This document shows, one piece after another, positions 23,726-32,846 of a stretch of DNA of 34,428 bases. The notes under the pieces were generated by a model, which saw only the letters and a list, made by a program, of their open reading frames with translations, made no database searches and was not told where the DNA came from. The position numbers were made by a program, and so were the translations under genes. Numbering within the stretch: position 1 is the first letter of the stretch; each line of letters begins with the position of its first letter. The DNA is taken from NCBI GenBank assembly GCA_023269565.1, contig JAHFTD010000017.1, positions 1 to 34,428 on the forward strand, given 5' to 3'. The DNA comes from Opitutaceae bacterium. GTDB lineage: Bacteria; Verrucomicrobiota; Verrucomicrobiia; Opitutales; Opitutaceae.

Positions 23726-25918
23726 CTAGCGCAGGAACGCTTCCGTCAGGCCGCCGTCCACGGCGAGAATCTGGCCGGTGGTCTTGCGGAGGCGCGGAGA
23801 GATGAGCAGGAAATACGCCTCGGCCTGATCGGCGGGCGTGATGGGAGACTTGGTGAGGGTGCGGTCGGCGTAGAACTGCGCGAGCTTACGCACGAGCGAC
23901 TCGGTGGACTCGGCACCGGCATGGGCGATGTGATATTTGGCGAGCGAACCAAGGACGCGCTCGCGCGGGAACATCGCGGAGCCCTGCACGACGGTCGCGG
24001 GCGCGACGCCGTTCACGCGCACGAGCGGGGCGAGCTCGATAGCAAGCTCGCGCACCAGATGGCTGGCGGCGGCCTTGGAGGTGTCGTAGGCGACGGAACC
24101 CCTCTTCGCCACGACAGCATTGGCCGAGGTTGTGAGAACGAGCTGGCCCGGGAGGCCTTGCTCCTGCCAGGTCTTGAAGGCCTCGTCGGCCACGAGATAA
24201 CTGCCGGTGATGTTGACGTTGAAGGTGAACGCCCATTTGTCGTCGGGGATGCGTCCGGTGGCGTCGCTCGGCCAGAACACACCGGCGGTGACACAGATGG
24301 AGTCGAAGCCGCCATAGGCGAGCGCGACATTGTCGAGCATGGTGCGCAGGCTCGCGCGGCTTGTGATGTCGCAGGCGAGGCCGAGGGCCGGGCCGCAGTT
24401 GGACAGGCCGGAACCGGCGACGCCGATACCCATGCCGTATTTACCGATGATTTCCGCGGCGGTTGTCTGCGCGGCCGCGAGGTCCAGATCGACACAGACG
24501 ACGTGCGCGCCTTCACGGGCGAGGCGGTGGGCGGTCTCCCGGCCGATGCCCGAGCCGGCGCCGATGACGATGACAACTTGGCGCGCAAGCTCCTTTTCGG
24601 CGGGCATGCGCCGCAGTTTTGCCTCCTCGAGGAGCCAGTATTCGATGTCGAACGCCTCCCGCTGGGGGAGTGCGATATAACGGTCGAGGGCCTCGGCGCC
24701 GCGCATGACCTCGATGGCGCAGCCGTAGAACTCGGCGGTGACGCGGGATTCGGATTTGTCCTTGCCCCAGGCGATCAGGCCGAGGCCAGGGATGAGCATG
24801 ACGGTCGGGTTGGGGTCGCGCATGGCGGGCGAGTCGGCCCGACGGCAGGAAGTATAATAGGCGGCGTAGTCAGTGCGGTAGGCCTCGAGCCCGGCAGCGA
24901 GGGCGGCTTTGAGCGCGGCCAGATCCTGCGTCTGCGGGTCCCATTCGACGTAAAGTGGCTTGATCTTGGTGCGGAGGAAGTGGTCGGGGCAGGAAGTGCC
25001 GAGCGCGGCTAGACGAGCGGCATCCTGCGAGTTGACGAAGCGGGTGGTTGGCGGGTCGTCAAGGATGGTGCCAATGAAGCGCTTTTCGCCCGAGACCCGG
25101 CCGCGAATCCAGGGGAGGACCGCCGCGAACATCGCCCGGCGCTCAGCGTCACCGAGCGACCGGTATTTCGGGCCGCCGAACGCGGTGGCGTCGCCACCCC
25201 GGGCGGCGTATTGTTTTTCGATGCAGGCGGCGGCCCGCTCGATGCAGTCGAGGGTGAGGGTGTAGCACTGACGGTCGTCGTCGGCCCAAGAGATGAAACC
25301 GTGTTGCCCCATCATGATGGCGCGGAGGCTCGGATGGGTCTGAGCGATCCGCTGCATGGCCAGACCGAGTTCGAAGCCCGGGCGCATCCACGGCACATAG
25401 GCCATATCACCGCCGAAGATCTCGCGTGTCAGTCGCTCGCAGCCGGCGGAGGCGGCGATGGCGATGATGGCGTTCGGGTGCATGTGGTCGACGTGCCGGC
25501 CGGGGAGGAAGGCGTGCAGCGGCGTGTCGATCGACGAGGCCCGGGGGTTGAGATTGAAGGTGGTGTGCGCATACATCGCGACCATGGCGTCCTCGGCGGA
25601 GGACTTGAGATTCTGGTCCGGGCGCGCGGCGTAGAGTTGCCGGAGGTCGAGGAGCTTTTGTTGGCAGAGGGAGGCGAAGTTTTCGCGGGTGCTGGTGCGT
25701 AGGTCCCCGCCCGAGCCTTTGACCCAGAGGACCTCGACCGGCCGGCCGGTGAGTGGATCCATTTCGGTGAGCTTGGAGGAGGTGTTGCCACCGCCAGTGT
25801 TGGTGATGCGCTGATCGCTGCCGAGCAGATTAGAGCGATAGACTAGGCGCGCCACGGGATCGAGGGCGGCGGCGTGGCCGTCATCCCATAGATAATTAAC
25901 GTGACGGTAGGCGGACAT
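23726..25918 (-). CDS. Bifunctional rhamnulose-1-phosphate aldolase / short-chain dehydrogenase
   Basis: The 730-residue fusion has two halves. Residues about 20-400 are a class II (zinc) aldolase: ITNTGGGNTSSK (38-49), the metal-binding HVDHMHPNAII (His145, His147) and His206 in MMGQHGFISW. It should split L-rhamnulose 1-phosphate into dihydroxyacetone phosphate and L-lactaldehyde. Residues about 445-730 are a classical SDR with GAGSGIG (453-459) and Tyr611/Lys615 in YDTSKAAASH, thought from related RhaEW-type proteins to oxidise L-lactaldehyde to L-lactate. The ATG at 25918 is chosen because homologues begin shortly before the HVNYLWDD segment. It follows rhaA by 7 bp and precedes rhaB by one. 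The fused name rhaEW is used for such proteins in other bacteria. Confidence 0.93.
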   Translation of the reverse strand: MSAYRHVNYLWDDGHAAALDPVARLVYRSNLLGSDQRITNTGGGNTSSKLTEMDPLTGRPVEVLWVKGSGGDLRTSTRENFASLCQQKLLDLRQLYAARPDQNLKSSAEDAMVAMYAHTTFNLNPRASSIDTPLHAFLPGRHVDHMHPNAIIAIAASAGCERLTREIFGGDMAYVPWMRPGFELGLAMQRIAQTHPSLRAIMMGQHGFISWADDDRQCYTLTLDCIERAAACIEKQYAARGGDATAFGGPKYRSLGDAERRAMFAAVLPWIRGRVSGEKRFIGTILDDPPTTRFVNSQDAARLAALGTSCPDHFLRTKIKPLYVEWDPQTQDLAALKAALAAGLEAYRTDYAAYYTSCRRADSPAMRDPNPTVMLIPGLGLIAWGKDKSESRVTAEFYGCAIEVMRGAEALDRYIALPQREAFDIEYWLLEEAKLRRMPAEKELARQVVIVIGAGSGIGRETAHRLAREGAHVVCVDLDLAAAQTTAAEIIGKYGMGIGVAGSGLSNCGPALGLACDITSRASLRTMLDNVALAYGGFDSICVTAGVFWPSDATGRIPDDKWAFTFNVNITGSYLVADEAFKTWQEQGLPGQLVLTTSANAVVAKRGSVAYDTSKAAASHLVRELAIELAPLVRVNGVAPATVVQGSAMFPRERVLGSLAKYHIAHAGAESTESLVRKLAQFYADRTLTKSPITPADQAEAYFLLISPRLRKTTGQILAVDGGLTEAFLR

Positions 25919-25925
25919 GGAGGGA

Positions 25926-27182
25926 TCAGCGGCGGAGGGAGAGGACCTCGCGTTCGTAGCGTTGGATTTCGGGGAGCCAAGAACGGTCGGACGGGGTGTT
26001 GGTGCGCTGGCAATGCTCGTCCCAAACGGCGCCGAACGGCAAGGTTTTGCTTTCTTCCAGCAGGGCGAGACGGCCGGTGTGGTCGCCGGAAGCCTCAAGT
26101 GCGCGAAGTTGCGTGGTGGGTTCAAGCAGGGCGACCAGCAGGCATTTCTGGGTGTTGCGGGTGCCTAGCACCCAGGCGGCGACGCGGTTGATGCTGGCGT
26201 CGAAATAGTCGAGTCCGATGTGCGTGCGCGGCAGATGGCCGCCGCGCACGATCTCCTCGAAGAGCGAGCGGGTCGGGTCGTCGAACAGGACCACATGGTC
26301 GCTGTCCCAGCGGACACCACGGCTGACATGCAGCAGCAGCCCGGGGACGAACTGGAGCACGGAGGAGACCTTGTCCGCCACCGACTCCGTCGGATGGAAG
26401 TGCCCCATGTCGAGGCAAAGCAGCTTCTGCCGCGTGATGGCGTATCCGAGGTAGAACTCGTGTGAGCCCACGACAAAGCTTTCGGAGCCGATGCCGAAGA
26501 GCTTGCTTTCGACGGCGTCGAGATGATGCGCGGGATCAAGCAGCTCCCGGAACGCCGCATCGAGCGCGGTCGCCAGGCGCTCGCGCGGGCCATGGCGGTC
26601 GGCAGGCAGGTCCTTGCATCCGTCGGGAATCCAGACGTTGGTCACGGTCGGTGAACCCAGGGCGCGGCCCATGACAGCCCCGATGCGGCGACAGGCGATG
26701 ACGTGCTCGATCCAGTATTGCCGCACGGCGGGGTCGCGATGTGAGAGCGTGAAGCCATCTGCCGCCAGCGAGTGGGCGAAGCAGGTCGGGTTGAAATCGA
26801 GGCCCAGGCCGCGGGCCCGGGCCCAGTCGATCCAAGAGGAGAAATGCTCCGGGCCGATGGCGCAGCGCTCAACCTGGCGGCCGCCGAAGTCGCCGTAGAT
26901 GGCGTGCAGATTGACACGGTGCCGGCCGGGAATAAGGCGGAGGGCGACGTCGAGGTCGGCGCGGAGCTCATCGATGGAGCGCGCTTTGCCGGGATAATTA
27001 CCGGTGGCTTGGATGCCGGCACCGTCGAGCGTGGCACCGGTCGATTCGAATCCGCCAACATCATCGCCCTGCCAGCAATGCAGAGAAATGGGTGTGGCGG
27101 CGAGAGTGGCGAGCGCACCCTCGGGGTCGACCCCGAGGGCGGCGTAATCCTCGAGGGCGGATTGGTAGGAGTGGTGATGCAT
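25926..27182 (-). CDS. rhaA: L-rhamnose isomerase
   Basis: The 418-residue protein converts L-rhamnose to L-rhamnulose. It matches the E. coli RhaA type along its whole length: [78 protein letters not shown], and the metal-site residues His261, Asp293 and Asp295 in CLDMGHFHP and RWDSDHVV (one residue offset from the E. coli numbering). The C-terminal ending EVLSLRR also fits. It is the first gene of the rha-lut operon, divergent from an AraC regulator across 106 bp that must hold the promoter. The N-terminal HHH is natural sequence. Confidence 0.97.
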   Translation of the reverse strand: MHHHSYQSALEDYAALGVDPEGALATLAATPISLHCWQGDDVGGFESTGATLDGAGIQATGNYPGKARSIDELRADLDVALRLIPGRHRVNLHAIYGDFGGRQVERCAIGPEHFSSWIDWARARGLGLDFNPTCFAHSLAADGFTLSHRDPAVRQYWIEHVIACRRIGAVMGRALGSPTVTNVWIPDGCKDLPADRHGPRERLATALDAAFRELLDPAHHLDAVESKLFGIGSESFVVGSHEFYLGYAITRQKLLCLDMGHFHPTESVADKVSSVLQFVPGLLLHVSRGVRWDSDHVVLFDDPTRSLFEEIVRGGHLPRTHIGLDYFDASINRVAAWVLGTRNTQKCLLVALLEPTTQLRALEASGDHTGRLALLEESKTLPFGAVWDEHCQRTNTPSDRSWLPEIQRYEREVLSLRR

Positions 27183-27194
27183 GGAGGATAATGC

Positions 27195-27276
27195 AGAAAG
27201 TGACCTTGGATATGGCTCTGCCCGGCGTCATCCTAGCAGAGGGAAACGGGAGCTTGGAATCCATAGAATGACCTAC
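27195..27276. promoter_or_regulatory. Divergent control region of the rha operon and the AraC regulator
   Basis: The 106-bp spacer contains TGCTAGGAT on the minus strand (27230-27238), an extended -10 that would start the rhaA transcript about 40 bases before its ATG; no good -35 accompanies it. TGACCT occurs twice in the same orientation (27201-27206 and 27269-27274), each preceded by AGAA, and could be half-sites for the AraC protein. On the + strand TACAAT (27281-27286) lies right before the regulator's ATG. These are weak, positional calls. Confidence 0.35.
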
Positions 27277-27288
27277 TACATACAATAA

Positions 27289-28188
27289 ATGAGACAAGAT
27301 AAGCGTAGGCCGGACTATCAGCGCTACCTCGCGAGCACACCCGAGGCGGAGGCCTGGGGTGTGGCGGTAGCTGCGGGCGGACGGCAAGCCATAGCACCGG
27401 GCGAGACGTATCCGCCGCCGCACCATCCGGCTGATCACATGTTCCGTTGGGAAACGGGCCGCGTGCTGGGCGCCTGCCAGATCGTGTTCATCACGGCGGG
27501 CCGAGGGTTGTTTGAGTCGCATGAAACGGGCTTGGTGGAGGTCGCGGCCGGCATGGCGTTGGTGATTCTGCCCGGGGTCTGGCACCGCTACGCGCCCGAT
27601 CCGGCCACGGGCTGGACGGAGCAGTGGGTTGAACTACAGGGATCCGTCGTCGGACGGCTGGTCAGGCAAGGCGTGCTGACTCCGCACCGCGCGGTAGTGC
27701 CGGTGGGGCGCGTGCTTGAGGTTGAGCGGTTGATGGAGACCGTGCACGCGCGGCTGCTGCACGAGGCGGCGACGGGTCTCGATCCGGAACGCGCGGCGGT
27801 GGGCCTGCAGGTGTTGGCGATCGTGACGGGCACTACGCGGGAGGGTGCGGCGGCGCGCCCGCTGGCGTCCGTGATCGCCCGTGCCGAGCGCCGGCTAACC
27901 GAGTCGGCCGACCGGCCGCCGGACATGCCGGCACTGGCCCGGGAGCTTGGGCTGGCCTACTCCCTTTTCCGGCGCGAATTCAAACGGCACACCGGGCTGG
28001 CCCCCTACCAATATGTGCAGCAGCTCCGCCTCGAGAAGGCACGCCGCCTGATCGGCAACACCAACGAGAGTCTCAAGGTGATCGCGGAGCAGCTCGGCTT
28101 TGCGTCGGCCTACCATCTCTCCGCCGCTTTCAAGGGACGCTACGGGGAAGCGCCGGCGCACTGGCGCCGGCGACGGCATCCACGCTGA
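27289..28188 (+). CDS. AraC-family regulator, probably of rhamnose catabolism
   Basis: The 299-residue protein has an N-terminal cupin-like sugar-sensing domain (about 40-150, with HMFRWETGR, FITAGRGLFES and ILPGVWHRYAPD) and a C-terminal AraC double helix-turn-helix (about 200-296). The first HTH reads LARELGLAYSLFRREFKRH and the second IAEQLGFASAYHLSAAFKG, followed by the usual FxxxxGxxPxxWR end. It diverges from rhaA with 106 bp between them, the classical layout for a rhamnose activator. Its stop codon directly abuts the stop of the convergent glycoside hydrolase gene. No Shine-Dalgarno precedes the ATG; a -10-like TACAAT just upstream would even allow a leaderless mRNA. Confidence 0.92.
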   Translation: MRQDKRRPDYQRYLASTPEAEAWGVAVAAGGRQAIAPGETYPPPHHPADHMFRWETGRVLGACQIVFITAGRGLFESHETGLVEVAAGMALVILPGVWHRYAPDPATGWTEQWVELQGSVVGRLVRQGVLTPHRAVVPVGRVLEVERLMETVHARLLHEAATGLDPERAAVGLQVLAIVTGTTREGAAARPLASVIARAERRLTESADRPPDMPALARELGLAYSLFRREFKRHTGLAPYQYVQQLRLEKARRLIGNTNESLKVIAEQLGFASAYHLSAAFKGRYGEAPAHWRRRRHPR

Positions 28189-30378
28189 TCAATCCAGCAA
28201 CACGAGGCCCGTGGCCGCATCAAGCACGGTGGTGCTTCGGGCCGGCAACGCGAGGTGGACGGACCGGCCACCCGGCAGGGAGAGGGTGCGCGGGCCGCCC
28301 GTCAAAGTGTGAATCATCAGCAGTCCGTCGCCGAGCAGGGTCGCGTCATCGTGATCATTGATGATGTGGCAGCCGGCGCGGCGGGCGAGCGCGCGGAGCA
28401 CGGGCGGCTCGACGGGGGCGACGGCGAATGTCCACCACGTGGCCTGCCCGTCGTGGCGCCAGGCCGCGCTGATGCTCCCGTCCTTCCAGCGGCCGGCCAC
28501 CCGGTCCGCCGGAGCCTCATAGGCGGGCACGTGCTTTGGCGGTTCCAAGACCTGTTCCTCGGTCGCGCCGTCGAGAACGAGCGAGGATGTCGGAACCATG
28601 GCGTTGCATCCCGACGTCGGGATGCCGCTGAGGGCGGCGGCCAGGTGGGCACCGATCTCGCGGCGATTGCCCCAGCCGGCGTAGCCGGTCAGCACGAGAT
28701 GGCGCCCGCCGAGTGCGAGCCGGTTGCGGATGAAATCACGATGGGTGTCGTCGAGCACCGGGGTGGTGCCGAACAGGACGAACCGGTAGGGCGACAGATC
28801 CATCCCGGGCAGTTCGGAGAGCAGGGCCTCGTCGAATACGAGGCCAGAGTGGTAGAGGCCTTCGAGAAGTCCGTCCATGCCGCGGGCGGAAAACGGGTCG
28901 GGTCCGACGGGCGGCTGGTCGCCGAACTTGAAACCTTCGAGCGACCAGCGTCGTGCCACGGTGTGGCAGAACGACCAGGGATCGTGCACCACCAGTGTGT
29001 CCGCCGGCCGGACGAACGGCCGGTCGTGCCGGGAACGGGCGAGGGCTTGCAGGGCGGCGATCTCACAGGCGAGCCGCGGATCGTCCCACCAACCGACATT
29101 GCCGTGAGTGGCGAAATTGGGCGTGCCGGCGACCATGCCGAAATCATACCACCACTGGCCGCCGCCCCGCAGGACGGGCTGGAGGGTGTTCCGGCGCAGG
29201 TAGGCGATGTCGTCCGCCGGAGATGACTGGAATTTCCGGTCCCACGGACAGCCGACGAGGGAGGAGCCGTGGTCATTCTCATCGAGCCAGAGTTTGCCGG
29301 CGCGGCGCACGCTCCCGAGAATTCCGCGCGCATGGCCGGAGCCGCCCATGGCACGAACGCGCTCGGTGTAGGATTGCGGTGAGCAGAGGCAATCGAGGTG
29401 AGGGGACGCCAAAACCCGGTCGAGTGCGAGGTGGCTGCCGGCGGCATTCCGGCCGAACTGGCCGTAGAAATAGCCTTGAAACGCGGCGGTGACCACGGGA
29501 CGCGGCCATGAGGCCTTGACCGTGGCCGCCAGCCCGAGCAGCGCGTCGGTCATGGTTTCATGCAACCAAGTGAAGTAGTCGATGATGTCCTGCTGGGTGC
29601 GCGGATCCCGCAGAGGACCGCAAGCCGCGTGCTCGCGGGCGGGGGAGCCGGGGGCCGACACGGCGTCGAGGCGTGCCTGTGGCTGCTGCCACGCATGGGC
29701 CAGGCCGGGGTCATCGCCGTAGCGTGCGCGCAGCCACGCACGGAAAGAGCGCGTGGCTGCCCCGCCGGTGTCGGGGTCGTGATGCAGGAAGCCGAACTGG
29801 TGCCATTCGCCGTAGAGACCGTTTGCCAACTGCAGGGAAAAGACGGCGCCGCCTTCCGGCGTGGCCGCCAGTTCGCGGCAGAATTCGCGCAGGCGGGCGT
29901 CGGCCCATTGCCGCCACGGCAGCGAGGCGAAGCTGGCGCGGACGGGCCGGGCGCCATCGGCGGCGACCGGTCGTTGCAGGCCCCAGGTCGCCGGTTCCTC
30001 CGGCGTGGTGTCGGCGTAGCCCACGCATTCCCCGGGATGCAGCGCGCACCAGGCGGCGGGGGCGTTCACATGCAGGCGGAGCATCACGGCGGCGTCGGGG
30101 CACTGGGCGAGGACGCCGGCGATTTGCCGGCGGGCGAGGGTGAGATCGAGGCGGTCGTCCTCGCCAAGCATTTGCTCGAACCAGATGTCGGCTTGAAATA
30201 GTCGCACGCCCTGCCGGGCGAACAGCCGGATGTTGCGCGCGGGCACTTCCTCCCAAGTCCAGCGCGCGCCCGGGCAATCTGACAGCGCGTAGAGGAGTGG
30301 CGCATGCGGCACCCCATTGAGGAGCAGGGTGGGCCGGTTGGCGCGCATCTCAACCGAGGCGGAGAGGGGCCGGTTCAT
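28189..30378 (-). CDS. Putative clan GH-A glycoside hydrolase, beta-galactosidase (GH42)-like
   Basis: I recognise no exact family for this 729-residue protein, but the architecture resembles GH42-type enzymes. Residues about 15-420 look like a TIM barrel with two candidate catalytic Glu: Glu191 in LANGLYGEWHQFGF after a strand, and Glu367 in KLWLDENDHGSS. About 440-600 resembles the amidotransferase-like trimerisation domain of GH42 (DTLVVHDPWSFCHTVARRW, then YRFVLFGTTPVLDDTHRDFI). A small beta domain closes the chain (SLPGGRSVHLALPARSTTVLD). No signal peptide is seen, so it should act on imported oligosaccharides. The ATG at 30378 overlaps the preceding small gene by 4 bp. It is the last gene of a five-gene operon. 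The substrate is unknown. Confidence 0.75.
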   Translation of the reverse strand: MNRPLSASVEMRANRPTLLLNGVPHAPLLYALSDCPGARWTWEEVPARNIRLFARQGVRLFQADIWFEQMLGEDDRLDLTLARRQIAGVLAQCPDAAVMLRLHVNAPAAWCALHPGECVGYADTTPEEPATWGLQRPVAADGARPVRASFASLPWRQWADARLREFCRELAATPEGGAVFSLQLANGLYGEWHQFGFLHHDPDTGGAATRSFRAWLRARYGDDPGLAHAWQQPQARLDAVSAPGSPAREHAACGPLRDPRTQQDIIDYFTWLHETMTDALLGLAATVKASWPRPVVTAAFQGYFYGQFGRNAAGSHLALDRVLASPHLDCLCSPQSYTERVRAMGGSGHARGILGSVRRAGKLWLDENDHGSSLVGCPWDRKFQSSPADDIAYLRRNTLQPVLRGGGQWWYDFGMVAGTPNFATHGNVGWWDDPRLACEIAALQALARSRHDRPFVRPADTLVVHDPWSFCHTVARRWSLEGFKFGDQPPVGPDPFSARGMDGLLEGLYHSGLVFDEALLSELPGMDLSPYRFVLFGTTPVLDDTHRDFIRNRLALGGRHLVLTGYAGWGNRREIGAHLAAALSGIPTSGCNAMVPTSSLVLDGATEEQVLEPPKHVPAYEAPADRVAGRWKDGSISAAWRHDGQATWWTFAVAPVEPPVLRALARRAGCHIINDHDDATLLGDGLLMIHTLTGGPRTLSLPGGRSVHLALPARSTTVLDAATGLVLLD

Positions 30379-30650
30379 CGGTGGCAGGGGTCGCAGGCCG
30401 GATGCACCCCGCGGGCATCCACATCAAACAGTGCGCCGTGGTGAGGGATGTTGATGAGAGCGGCCTGCGGGTTGAAGCAGCCGAGCCAGGGCGGGGCGCC
30501 TTCCCGCGGGGAATAAGTGGCATTCCAACCGTTGACCGAGCGGATCACACCTTCGCCGGTAAGAATCCGGAGCCGGGCCGCGCGAGGTGCGGAGTCCGTA
30601 TTGGTGAGGCGGAGCGCGGGGGTGAACATGAGGCGGGGGTCGCCGCTCAA
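30375..30650 (-). CDS. Small protein of unknown function, coupled to both neighbours
   Basis: The 91-residue frame starts at TTG 30650, which shares TTGA with the stop of the M20 gene, and ends in ATGA with the start of the glycoside hydrolase gene. An ATG at 30629 would give 84 residues. The product has no signal peptide or membrane segment and reads like a beta-rich piece (RLRILTGEGVIRSVNGWNAT, then INIPHHGALFDVDARG), ending HPACDPCHR with two Cys. I do not recognise it. Tight overlap on both sides and codon use like its neighbours argue that it is translated. It may be a true small subunit or a remnant of a larger accessory domain. Confidence 0.55.
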   Translation of the reverse strand: MSGDPRLMFTPALRLTNTDSAPRAARLRILTGEGVIRSVNGWNATYSPREGAPPWLGCFNPQAALINIPHHGALFDVDARGVHPACDPCHR

Positions 30651-31795
30651 GGGGTGAGCCGGAGGATTTTAGAGTAAAGTTCGACGGCCCGGTTCAGCTC
30701 GGCGCGGGATAGCCATTCATCGTGTGTGTGGGCCTGGGCGATGTCGCCGGGCCCCAGCACGAGCACCGGGGCGCCGGCGGCGGCGTAGTGGCTGGCATCG
30801 GTGGCGTAAGGCACCCCGGTGGCGGTAGGATCGAGACTGGCGGCGGTGAAGGCGGGCTGCAGCCACGCGAGCAAGGCGGCGGAGCTGCCCGGCGGCAGCG
30901 GAGGCGCGAGGTAGAGGCTGTCGTGCTCGACCGCAAGGCCGGCGAGGGCCGCATCGCGCTGGGCGAGCACGGTGTCGGGCGACTCGCCCGGAACGAGCCG
31001 GCGGTCGCAGCTGATCTCGCAGTAGTCCGGGATGATGTTCACGGCGGAGCCGCCGTGGATGACGTTGATGCTCGCGGCCGCCCTGCCGGTGAGCGGAAAC
31101 ACACGGTTCGCGAGCGGAATGAATTTTTCCTCAAGCGCCGCGATGACCGCGAGCATGGCACCGATCGCCGAGCGGCCCTTGGACGGATCGGCGGAGTGGG
31201 CGGAGATACCGCGCGTGATCGTTTTCCAGCGCAGAGAGCCGTTGTGGGCTACGACCGGCCGGAGGCCGGTGGGCTCGCCGACGATGAGGCCGCGCAGGCG
31301 GGGCAGGAATTCCCGGAGCCCGCCGCCGGCGAACGCCTGTGCGCCGGACATCCGTGCCTCCTCGTCGATTGCGAAGAGGACGCCGGCGTTGCGTGTGCGG
31401 CGCGGGTCGCAGGAAAAGTCGCGGAGGGCCCAGAACATGGCGGCGCCGGAGCCCTTCGTGTCACAAGCGCCCCGGCCATGGAGTCGGTCGCCTTTGGGTG
31501 TGAGCCGGAACGGTGGCACGGTCATGCCTTCGACCCCGACGGTGTCGAGGTGGCTTTCGAAGAGCAGCCACTCGGCACTGGGTGCGACCTCGCTGGAGAT
31601 CAGAAGATTAAAGGCATCACCGTCGACCGGGTCGCGGCGACTGGACAGGCCCCACTGCGCGGCAAGTTGCTCAAGGTGCGCGGCCAGCCTCGCCTCGCCA
31701 CCGGCCGACCCACCGTAATGGAGGTTCACAGTCTCGAAGGAGATCATCTGAGCGAGCAGTTCCTCGCAGGAGGACGGTGGCGGCAGGGAGGGCAT
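30647..31795 (-). CDS. M20-family peptidase/deacylase (ArgE/DapE-like)
   Basis: The 382-residue protein is a metal-dependent amidohydrolase of the M20 family, which includes acetylornithine deacetylase and succinyl-diaminopimelate desuccinylase. The zinc ligands and catalytic residues are evident: His82 and Asp84 in FESHLDTVGV, Asp112 in GRGACDTKGSG, Glu145-Glu146 in FAIDEEARMSG, and a late His in GPGDIAQAHTHDEW. The dimerisation domain lies between (ISAHSADPSKGRSAI). It is the third gene of an operon with a DapA-like lyase, which invites a role in removing an acyl or amino-acid group from a sugar or amino acid derivative. The substrate is not known. Confidence 0.9.
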   Translation of the reverse strand: MPSLPPPSSCEELLAQMISFETVNLHYGGSAGGEARLAAHLEQLAAQWGLSSRRDPVDGDAFNLLISSEVAPSAEWLLFESHLDTVGVEGMTVPPFRLTPKGDRLHGRGACDTKGSGAAMFWALRDFSCDPRRTRNAGVLFAIDEEARMSGAQAFAGGGLREFLPRLRGLIVGEPTGLRPVVAHNGSLRWKTITRGISAHSADPSKGRSAIGAMLAVIAALEEKFIPLANRVFPLTGRAAASINVIHGGSAVNIIPDYCEISCDRRLVPGESPDTVLAQRDAALAGLAVEHDSLYLAPPLPPGSSAALLAWLQPAFTAASLDPTATGVPYATDASHYAAAGAPVLVLGPGDIAQAHTHDEWLSRAELNRAVELYSKILRLTP

Positions 31796-31797
31796 GG

Positions 31798-32844
31798 CTA
31801 GCGCAGCCAGTGGTCGCGATGCTCGGCGACAAAGGAGTCGTCCGTCAGCTCCGGGTAGGCGGTGCAGACGCGGGTTAGTTCCTCCGCCTGCCCGGGAGAG
31901 AGCACTTCGGCGGGATTGAGGCAGTGGACCGAGGTGACAAGACCCTGGCGGCGTAGCACCTCCAGGATGCCGGGGATGCAGCCGCGGAAATGGTTGGCGG
32001 CGTCAAAGAGAGTGGCGTTCATGTCCGTGACTGCGGTGGCGCGCGCCAGCCACGAGGCGTCGATTTGGGGCTGGGCTGCGGCGCCCTGGAGCTCACGGAA
32101 GAGTTCTACGGCGGAGTGTGTCCACACGCCCCAGTGCCCGAGCAGGCCGCCGACGATGCGACGGGTCACTGGCCGGCCGCCGGTGTCGAAGGTAAAAGGC
32201 GAAAGTAGGTCGGTGACGATGGTGTCGTCGTTGCCAGTGTAGAGGGCGATGTCGTCACGGCCGGCGGCGGTGACGGCGCGGACCACATCGATGGTCTGGT
32301 AGCGGTTGAACGGTGCGATCTTGATCGCAACGATGCCGGGAATCTCGGCGAAGCGCCGCCAAAAGCCATGGCTGAGCACGCGCCCGCCGACGGCGGGTTG
32401 CAGATAAAAGCCCACGACGGGGATGGTTAGTGCGACGGTGGCGACATGGGCGAGGATGGCCTCCTCCGGTTCGGTCTGAAACGCCGCCATGCTGACCAAC
32501 CCCGCGTGGTAGCCCAGCGAGCAGGCCAGCTCCGCCTCGGCGACGGCTTGCGCGGTCTGGCCGCAGACGCCCGCGATCAGCGCGTAATCGCGCGGTGCGG
32601 CGCGCAGCTCGTCGGCAATGGTCGCGGCAGCGAGTTCGAGGACTGGCTTGAAGAGATTGTGCCGGGGATCGCGGATTTCGAACTGCGTGGAGTGCACGCC
32701 GACCGCGATGCCGCCAGTGCCGGCCGAGAAGTAATAGCGGGCGAGGGCGCGCTGGTGCTTTTCGGAAAAACGCCGCTGCGCGTCGAGGGCGAGCGGATGC
32801 GCCGGGATGACTTGGCCGGCGAGAAGATGGGAGCGAAGATTCAT
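31798..32844 (-). CDS. Dihydrodipicolinate synthase (DapA)-family lyase/aldolase
   Basis: The 348-residue protein belongs to the DapA / N-acetylneuraminate lyase superfamily of class I aldolases. The Schiff-base Lys is Lys175 in GIVAIKIAPFN and the conserved Tyr is Tyr147 in VVGFYLQPAVGG. The N-terminal GTGGIAVGVHSTQFEIRD fits the usual GT-G pattern in altered form. It is longer than classical DapA (about 290), with a C-terminal extension after residue 260. The context of an SDR, a deacylase and a glycoside hydrolase suggests cleavage of a sugar acid, not lysine synthesis. The ATG at 32844 begins two bases after the stop of the preceding gene; the frame upstream of it is antiphase and ignored. 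Confidence 0.88.
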   Translation of the reverse strand: MNLRSHLLAGQVIPAHPLALDAQRRFSEKHQRALARYYFSAGTGGIAVGVHSTQFEIRDPRHNLFKPVLELAAATIADELRAAPRDYALIAGVCGQTAQAVAEAELACSLGYHAGLVSMAAFQTEPEEAILAHVATVALTIPVVGFYLQPAVGGRVLSHGFWRRFAEIPGIVAIKIAPFNRYQTIDVVRAVTAAGRDDIALYTGNDDTIVTDLLSPFTFDTGGRPVTRRIVGGLLGHWGVWTHSAVELFRELQGAAAQPQIDASWLARATAVTDMNATLFDAANHFRGCIPGILEVLRRQGLVTSVHCLNPAEVLSPGQAEELTRVCTAYPELTDDSFVAEHRDHWLR

Positions 32845-32846
32845 GG

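Noticed and set aside
23639-25012. 457-residue + strand frame opposite rhaB and the aldolase fusion
   Set aside because: Antisense shadow of two well-supported genes; composition dominated by Gly, Glu, Ala and Arg with no family signature.
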